Assembly (NCBI GenBank): GCA_002633025.1
Contig: NMRB01000589.1
Span: 17,805 to 81,804, forward strand
DNA length: 64,000 nucleotides
Source of the DNA: Notospermus geniculatus
Taxonomy: Eukaryota > Nemertea > Pilidiophora > Heteronemertea > Lineidae
Direction: 5' to 3'
Below, piece after piece: positions 57,205-64,000 of the stretch. The notes under the pieces are model-generated. The model worked only from the letters and a program-made list of their open reading frames with translations, did not search any database and was not told the origin of the DNA. Every line of letters starts with the position of its first letter. Position 1 is the stretch's first letter. The translations under genes were made by a program, and so were the position numbers.

Positions 57205-57640
57205 GTATTTGTACTGTGATGGCACTGGCCTCAAGGTTGAAGTTAAGCAACGTTGACCAGTGCATTTGACAGGTTTCGAAAGAAAGTTTGTTTTAGGGGG
57301 TGAATTCGGAAAGGCAAAATGGGAATAACCCTTTGCCTACATGCTGATTGGTGGACCACTGGAACATGACCACCTGGATGCTGAATTATGACGGACGAAC
57401 CAATAGATTGACAGACAATACACAATTGGCCGTCGTCATTGAGGAGAGAGAGTGAGGGGTAATTTCACAGTCGAAGAGTCTGAGAAATACAGGAGACTGT
57501 TGGACCTGAGGGCATTGTGGTCAGGCAAGAGTAAGCAATCAGAATGATGAGACTGTCGAGAGATGACAAGGGTGGCGAGGGAAAGAACGGGGTACCGGAT
57601 CTGATGATAGGTAGGAGCGCCAGGAAAATAGAATGATGAA
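57205..57640. other. No gene seen
   Basis: No supported feature. Confidence 0.5.
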
Positions 57641-58220
57641 GAAGCGTTGTTGTTGATGTTGTTGTTGATGTTGGTGTTACTGTTGCTGCTGCTGCTACAA
57701 AATGTGACTGTGGCTAGAGTACAGCCAACATTTTGTTATTGTTGTTGCTGCCGAGTGGTGTTGCTGTTCTTGCTGTTGCACAGCGTTGTTGTTGTTGCAG
57801 TTGCTCTTGCACAGTGCTGCTACTAATGTTGTTGCTGCTGCTGCTGCTGCTGCTGCTTTTGTTGTTCTCATTGCTGCTGCTAATATTGTAGTTCTTGTCA
57901 TTCCTAAAGCTGCTGCTCTTAACAGTGCAGCTGCTGTAGTTACTGTTTTTGCTGTTAATGTTGCTGTTGCTACCCTGATGATGATATTGCTGCTGCTGCT
58001 GCTGCTTCTTCTTCTTCTGCTGCTGCTGTTTTTGTTGTTAATGTTGTTGTTGTTACTGATGGTGCTGCTGCTGCTGCTGTTGTTTTGCTGATGTTGTAGT
58101 TGTTGCTTCTTCTTCTGCTGCTGCTGCTGTTGCTGTTGCTGTTAATGTTGTTGTTGCTGCTGATGGTGCTGCTGCTGCTGCTGCTGTTGTTGTTTTGCTG
58201 ATGTTGTAGTTGTTGTCATT
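57641..58220. repeat. GCT/GTT trinucleotide-rich microsatellite
   Basis: About 580 bases of interspersed (GCT)n and (GTT)n with a duplicated sub-block (tgttgttttgctgatgttgt at 58078-58098 and 58186-58206). It translates as poly-Leu or poly-Ala in chance frames. Confidence 0.92.
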
Positions 58221-59004
58221 TCTACAGTTGTTGTAGCTGCTGCCAATACTTTATACAATTATTCTGCTGAATGCTATTAAAGAATAGCAACTTATTCCTT
58301 CACGTACTTAGGATGCTTGTCAATTTGGTCATTGTCTTAAAAACAATATAGCTTGCATTGATAAATATGTAGGAGTTTTCCAGTTTGAGAAGTACCAACA
58401 AATTATCGCAATAAAAACGTTATTGCGTTTCTGTATAACTGACTGATTAAATCACAGCTTGGCTACTTACACTAGAAAAATCTCACCACCTTTTCTTAAC
58501 AACTTGCAAAAACATCCAAGCAAAATCTTCGCTTGTCATTCAACTGTGTCCCTCGGGGACCAACTACTTCTGCGCCGTGAAGTAATCACAATGTTCAACT
58601 TATAAATCGCATGCACCTTTTCGAATGTCTGAATTTGGTTCCATTCCCATGGGTTCTGAGTGAAAATTCATTATTCAGTGGATACCATTGGCCAATTTCA
58701 TGGCAAGGTACTTTTAAGTCCACGGAGATTATTTGCATGACAGCGTTGATTTGAGCGCTGCATTCACTCATTCACTCTACATAACTAAATAAGAAAGTTC
58801 ACAGGTTCGGAAAAAGTTAGGTAAGTCACGAATACTTTATGTTTTATCAAGAATTCTGCTTCAAAACTTTGCAGGTATAAACTTCGTCATGATGTTGGTA
58901 TAGGCCATGTTGTGAGAAGGGACTTAGCAAATGAGACATGCTGAGGGTTTTAAGTCTGTAAAACATCGCTCTAGCTAAGCACATTCGCTTGCGATGTCAT
59001 ACAT
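58221..59004. other. No gene seen
   Basis: No supported feature. Confidence 0.5.
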
Positions 59005-59182
59005 CTCACTTGGCTGTCACATGGGACAGCAAGCCATGGTGCCTTGTACTTTGTGCCTTTGCAAGGGCACCCCATCCAAGTGAGAAACATGACTGAGTAG
59101 CTTGAGATGGCCTCTTCCATACTTACCAGGGCCAATGATGCTATGGTTTCGGCCCCAATGGAAAATCTAATACAAATACAAA
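59005..59182 (+). mobile_element. SINE-A, head truncated
   Basis: Starts at ttggctgtcacatgggacag and ends with the full tail gaaaatctaatacaaataca. It misses gcaagtaaaaga after the first body block. Confidence 0.85.
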
Positions 59183-60735
59183 GACGTGGCCAAAACCAGG
59201 CATCGGAACAACCACTGGCATCATACCACTCCGATGAGCCTATGCGATGTAAAATGAACAAGATGAATGCTGAAATGCATCGGAGGTGGAATCATATGTC
59301 TAAGTGAAAGATCGTACAGAGTTACGTCGGGTATATCTATTTTTTCATACTAGGGCCATGTAACTTGCCCAGCCAAAGGCCTATACTGTTACAAAGAGAC
59401 AGCGACAAAAGATCAAATGTGTAAGGTGACCAACCCCGGCAGGACCATTTGGACGGTGGCAATCATTGGCTACACAGGAAAAGCTTGATTGATATTGCAG
59501 AAGAGCTATAAGAGTGGTACTGGAGGCTAGTTGTCACTGGCAGAGTTCTGACCATGTTCAGCGCCATTTGTGAAAGCATCAGGACACAAGGACTGCTACA
59601 GGCAGGCACAGTTCAAAGTAATGGACACTAGAAATATGGAGAGCGTCCTCATCAAGAGTTTAACCTCAGGAACAGAGGGAAGTGATGCTGCTCAGGTGAA
59701 ATGAGACATATACGTTGTTAGTTGGCAAGTGGGAGAGTGGTTATTATATGGAGGAAGCAAGAGGCACACTGTTCTAGCTCTGGCTCTAGCTCTAGGTGAT
59801 TATTAGACCAGCAATAGCATTATTCTGAAAGCATAAACCAAATCCAACATGGCTGCCACAGTCGCCATATTGGAATGAGAGGAACCCAAACTCACAATGG
59901 CCAATTAATAATAGGAGCTGTCAGCGAGCTGTCAACGAGTTGACCAATAGGAGCTGGAGCTGGAGCTGTCAGCGAGTTGACCAATAGGTGTCACTACGGC
60001 CCAATTCAATGCATATAGCGAACCTAGTCATTATTGATCGAGCAGCAGTCACATAGATTTTCCTGTACATTGGTCCGCTAGAACTTTGCTGCCATCTGTT
60101 GGCAATATACGCGGCTGACTGCTCCTATTCCATTGCCTCACTTGCAATATTTTAAAGATTTTTGGATCCTATTTATTTCGGTCTGATGTAGGGCTTTATT
60201 CGTCCTTTCCAGGATACAACAGTTGTTCTGTACAGTTGTACGTTTGCCCCCTGCACTGGTTTATCACACCAGGGGGCACTGCAAGCGGTGTGACTTAAGT
60301 AGAATACTGAGCAAAATGTCGCGTCACCACATTCTTGATGCAGTGCAGCACGGAAGAAACGTTGAAAAAGGTACACGTACAACCACTCACAGCGCCTTCT
60401 AGTAGCAGTAGTTCTGCACGTTCCTCATTAAAAGTCGAGCAATGCAACTCAGACAGCATCGCACATAAACACATTTTTTCACATCTTGTACTTTAAAATG
60501 AACTCTTGAAAACGAAAACCGATTATTTGCAAGCAGCGTCTCTTTTTCGAAACGCCTCAGAGGTATTACTGTCCTCAAGCGAAATCTGATAACGTCGAAA
60601 TATTGTCATAGCATTATACGGAATCAACAATTGTAGCAAATCGATTGCATAAGAAGAGTTGTGTTTTGTGAAGAATCTAGAATCATGAAAGCATTTCATA
60701 ATTTTCTGAGTCCTGTATGTGAAATTGAAGCTGTT
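59183..60735. other. No gene seen
   Basis: A local triplication of gagctgtcagcgagttgacc plus aatagg lies at 59915-59990. An inverted CCCCCTG / CAGGGGG pair lies at 60247-60275. No supported gene. Confidence 0.5.
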
Positions 60736-61105
60736 ATTTTGTATTTGTACGAGATTTTTCCATCAGAGCCGAGGCCATAGCATAAGCCCTGGGGCCTGTT
60801 TCATAAAGTAACTTTAAGCTAATGGTACCATTAACTTCAATGCATTTTCCATTTTGTTAAAGGTATCATTAGCTTAAAGTCACTTTATGAAACAGGCCCC
60901 TGATGAGTATGGAAGAGGCCATATCAAGCTACTCTTCTTCCTCACTTGGATTGTATCTTTCACTTGCCATTGCAAAGGTACAAGGTAACAAGGCACCATG
61001 GCTTACTGTCCCAAGTGACGGACTGATGAACCACATGGCCCAGGATTCGAACCAGGACCTGCCACTTGCTAAGCAGGCGTGACACCACAAGGCAATAAAG
61101 ACTAC
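60736..61105 (-). mobile_element. SINE-A interrupted by a MITE
   Basis: Tail block 60736-60790, MITE at 60791-60900, then the body and head to about 61105. The B box is ggattcgaacc. The interruption falls exactly at the ccctg of the donor-like site, destroying it. Confidence 0.88.
60791..60900. mobile_element. 110-bp MITE with GGGGCCTGTTTCATAAAG ends
   Basis: 39-base arms with two mismatches. A 3-base CTG duplication is possible (gcc-CTG left, CTG-atg right). GGGCCTGTTTC-type ends are common in animal MITEs. Confidence 0.9.
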
Positions 61106-61804
61106 TCGTTGAAGGTGTTCATTTGTCATAAAAACAAGTACATGTAGCCGACTTGTATTCAGCTCTTGGGATGTCTTTGATAACTCTACATCATTCTACA
61201 CAAATTTTAAGTCTAAATTCATATTCAACTGAATGCACTATCTTTCTCAGTGCAAAGACCCCCAGAGAGTATACAAGAAATCGATCAAAATTCAAAGGAA
61301 TGCCAACCTTTTCATTAGCTTAAGATTTCACAGAGAACACCCTTTCAAAATGTCGGGCTTCCTTCAGTCTCAACACGCTGAATAAAGATTTCACTTTGAA
61401 ACTCACACCTCTTTCAACCTGTTTGAATTGTTCCCGCAGTATTCAAACTTCAATGGGATTCTTCAACATGAATAATATCACGTTTCTGTGGATAAGAAGG
61501 GTTGTGTTGATTGAAAGTGTGATTAAAAACCAAGAATTTCTCTGTATTTAGAGAACTGAGTCATGTTTTGTCTTCATCCACGGAGAAGGAGATATTTATA
61601 TTTATATTTCAGTGAGTTATATGCCAAGGTTGTATCTCATGTTTGCACTTGAGCTGAGTTATTAATAAGCAAGGACACAAACTGTCTGAAAAGAAGGTTT
61701 AGAATTTAAGTTAATCCATACTTTGTAAGATCTATGTTTTAAACAAAGGAATCCTCCCTTCAAATATTATAAGAATAGTTCAACTGAATTCGCCAAAATT
61801 CGAG
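61106..61804. other. No gene seen
   Basis: AT-rich. No supported feature. Confidence 0.5.
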
Positions 61805-62039
61805 TACAGTACAGGTCACAAATGACATCCCTAAATTCGCGTAAGCTACGCGTAACTTACGCAACAACTCACGAGCTATGTTACGCATAACTTACGAGGT
61901 GAGTTACGCGAATGTCGCTCGCTGCGCAGTGATTTACGAGGCGAGTTACACGATTTTGGCGAGTTACGCGAAACCAAAGCCGTGAGTTACACGTAACTTA
62001 TGCGAAGCTGTAGGGATGTCAATTGTGACCTGTACGGTA
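61805..62039. mobile_element. MITE family B, copy 2 (inverted)
   Basis: Ends TACAGTACAGGTCACAAATG and the complement of TACCGTACAGGTCACAATTG. Shorter than copy 1 through internal loss of GTAACTTACG words. Confidence 0.87.
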
Positions 62040-62417
62040 GCCTAATGTGCGGTTAAACATTAGAACTTCCTGAAAGTTTCATGACAGTCCATGCTGCCTC
62101 CTGCGTTTTCTCCCAGAAACTAATGTGGGTGAGATGAACACAACTCCACTGGCTGTAAAAACAAATGAAATGGTCCATGGACCATGTGCTCACCTGTGGG
62201 TGAATGTACAGAATGAACAGATGACAATTGTGTTGGCTCACTAAGTGACCCTTATTTTCGTGTCAGATTTTGCGTTTCCAATCGATTGTGGAGTCATGTT
62301 TTGTCCAATGTTATTGATCATGGTATATATATACGGTGAATTGTATGTAGTTTTGTCTGAAGTCAACGAAATTTTGATACGTTGCATTGTTTTTGAGATA
62401 TTGGCGTTTTTTGGGCN
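62040..62417. other. No gene seen
   Basis: Single N at 62417, directly before the palindrome. A 142-base stretch overlaps a 161-residue ORF that is only half unique. Confidence 0.5.
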
Positions 62418-63149
62418 TTACCACACGACAAAACCTGCACATTTCCAAGATGGCCGCCCTTTTAGGGGGCCAAAGGGATTAACAGTAGGGGTCAAAAAGT
62501 TGATGTCTTCAAATCATATCAACATGGGTGTCAAATTAAAGGTCTCAGTGAGTACAACAACATGGCATGGGTTTCACGACCCACAATGTACACTGCAACC
62601 CTTGAGGGGGTCAAAAAGGGCCACAAATCCGACTTTTTACCCCTTCCCACTAGTTCCACGGGGGCTGCAGGTGGATGAAAATATTTTTTTTCAACATGTT
62701 CAACATTGCTCTCATAGAGCTCCAAAATGATACCCATGATGACACCCTTTGGGTAACAGTTTTCAAGATCCCGAATTTGGACCCTAATTTTTGGACCCTT
62801 TTTTGGAATCTCGAAAACTGTCACCCAAAGGGTGTCATCATGGGTATCATTTGAAGCTCTATGAGAGCACTGTTGAAAAAAAATATTTTCATCCACCTGC
62901 AGCCCCCGTGGAACTAGTGGGAAGGGGTAAAAAGTCGGATTTGTGGCCCTTTTTGACCCCCTCAAGGGTTGCAGTGTACATTGTGGGTCGTGAAACCCAT
63001 GCCATGTTGTTGTACTCACTGAGACCTTTAATTTGACACCCATGTTGATATGATTTGAAGACATCAACTTTTTGACCCCTACTGTTAATCCCTTTGGCCC
63101 CCTAAAAGGGCGGCCATCTTGGAAATGTGCAGGTTTTGTCGTGTGGTAA
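62418..63149. mobile_element. 732-bp palindrome with about 340-base arms
   Basis: TTACCACACGACAAAACCTG at the left end pairs with its complement at the right. Identity is very high through aagatggccgccc, atatcaacatgggtgtcaaa and cactagttccacgggggctg. Differences are a small extra segment (caacatgttcaacattgctc versus agcactgttgaaa) and a centre of about 50 bases with a ttggaccc duplication. ORFs on both strands share the same protein text because of this symmetry. Confidence 0.9.
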
Positions 63150-63387
63150 TAAGCTGAATTTGTTCAGCATGCCCATCTTCATATAAAACAGGAGGAAATA
63201 TTTAGTTACCAAAACTACGCTGCAAAAATCAAGAAATAGCCATATTTTCCAGTCATGTCTCACGGCCTATATAGGAAGTCAACTTCCAGAATTTTAACAA
63301 ATTTTCGGTAGGCTCTGTCACTTCACAGTGAAAATCCAGAAAAGACCCATTCATAACCCTCCACTTAGTGAGCCCGGTCGCCACCAG

Positions 63388-63482
63388 GCTTGTTTTTGGT
63401 TTTAGCCACCTAGTGGCCATGCCAAGAATCAAATTGGGCCGAAATTTGGTGTCATTGGTCATCTGGCCTAGGGGGTTATTTA
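63388..63482 (-). repeat. Family X fragment
   Basis: Reads in the plus direction like copy 1 from ttttggttttagccacc to ctggcctagggggt, with CTCF-like GCCACCTAGTGG at 63405-63416. The strand is uncertain; the array and terminal hairpin are missing. Confidence 0.65.
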
Positions 63483-64000
63483 CCACTGACTTGTGCACAA
63501 TTCCAAGCTTGGCACTTTGCCCATGTTGAAGTTAGGGTAAATCATACTTTACAAGTGCCCAGAATGGCCAGATTTTAACAGCCTGCCACTTATGGACAAA
63601 GCTAAGGGGTGAAAGCATCAAATTCTGAGTATGTCAAATGAAGGCATACTATTCTACACATTTATGCCCGGGGCTCCAGAATCTCAATTTCCCCAGAAAA
63701 ATAATGAAAAATTTGCCCATGTACGGCAGGCACTAATGACTACTACACCATCTATACATCATTACCTTATTTCTAAATGAACCTCAGACTCTTTTTGCAT
63801 CACTGGTTCTTAGCAACGACCTTCTTTTTTGAGATGTAATGACAGCAGCATTACCACAAGACGACGTCATAAGCAGTACGTGTAGTATTTTCTTTAGTCT
63901 TTTTTTCACATCACGCACATCTTTTTAGATAAAATCAGCTTAAAGGGCCTCTAGAGGCAGCCCAGCATGGCTGGGGAAAACCCCGGGGAAAACCCAGGTT
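63483..64000. other. No gene seen
   Basis: Ends with ctggggaaaaccccggggaa plus aacccaggtt, a doubled GGGGAAAACCC motif at the window edge. Confidence 0.5.

Noticed and set aside
57695-58091. Leu/Ala/Val-rich ORFs resembling membrane protein
   Set aside because: Direct translation of the GCT/GTT microsatellite.
62245-63067. Long ORFs on both strands with shared protein text
   Set aside because: They are the two arms of the 732-bp palindrome read in opposite directions, and one ORF runs through an N. Symmetry explains the similarity.

Overview
This window looks like nuclear DNA of an animal, most likely a marine invertebrate. The sequence shows no bacterial-style gene packing. It has short random open reading frames only, dense tRNA-derived SINEs, many short inverted-repeat DNA elements (MITEs), minisatellites, recurrent taggcct-type words and two assembly gaps (25259-25762 and 44694-44942). 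The repeat style recalls echinoderm, hemichordate, amphioxus or mollusc genomes. I cannot choose between these from the sequence alone.

I found no convincing host protein-coding gene. Two short ORFs (20220-20516 and 24572-24781) read somewhat like protein but I do not recognise them. The only recognisable protein remnant is a frameshifted C-terminal piece of a non-LTR retrotransposon reverse transcriptase near 6986-7150.

The content is therefore mobile DNA. One tRNA-derived SINE family (SINE-A here) occurs about twenty times in both orientations. Two other tRNA-like SINEs lie at 52783 and 55262. At least twenty MITE-like families or singletons can be defined by terminal inverted repeats. Some are TTAA-flanked (1935, 22217, 29012, 29344). 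Some are TA-flanked (6040 family, 11570, 15773/61805, 16626/19725, 37678, 41133, 50270). One group is hAT-like, with CAGGGGCGGATCC-type ends and a perfect 8-bp duplication at 19056/19309. Some are foldbacks (13489, 23260, 36084, 47622/50023, 62418). Two further interspersed families, X and Y, carry CTCF-like core motifs and nuclear-receptor-type half sites.

Layout: 1-10 kb, X and Y repeats, SINE-A, LINE remnant; 11-20 kb, pogo-like, foldback and TA-type MITEs and a hAT-like element; 21-32 kb, the densest SINE/MITE nesting plus a 53-bp minisatellite running into a gap; 32-39 kb, SINE tandem duplications and a 32-bp minisatellite; 40-51 kb, MITE insertions with their empty-site paralogue, a 44-bp minisatellite and palindromes; 51-64 kb, X tandem array, SINE-B and SINE-C, nested MITEs, a GCT/GTT microsatellite and a 732-bp palindrome. 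The most informative signals are the antisense SINE-A splice-site pair, the CTCF-like repeats, the empty-site evidence for TA targeting and the large palindrome.
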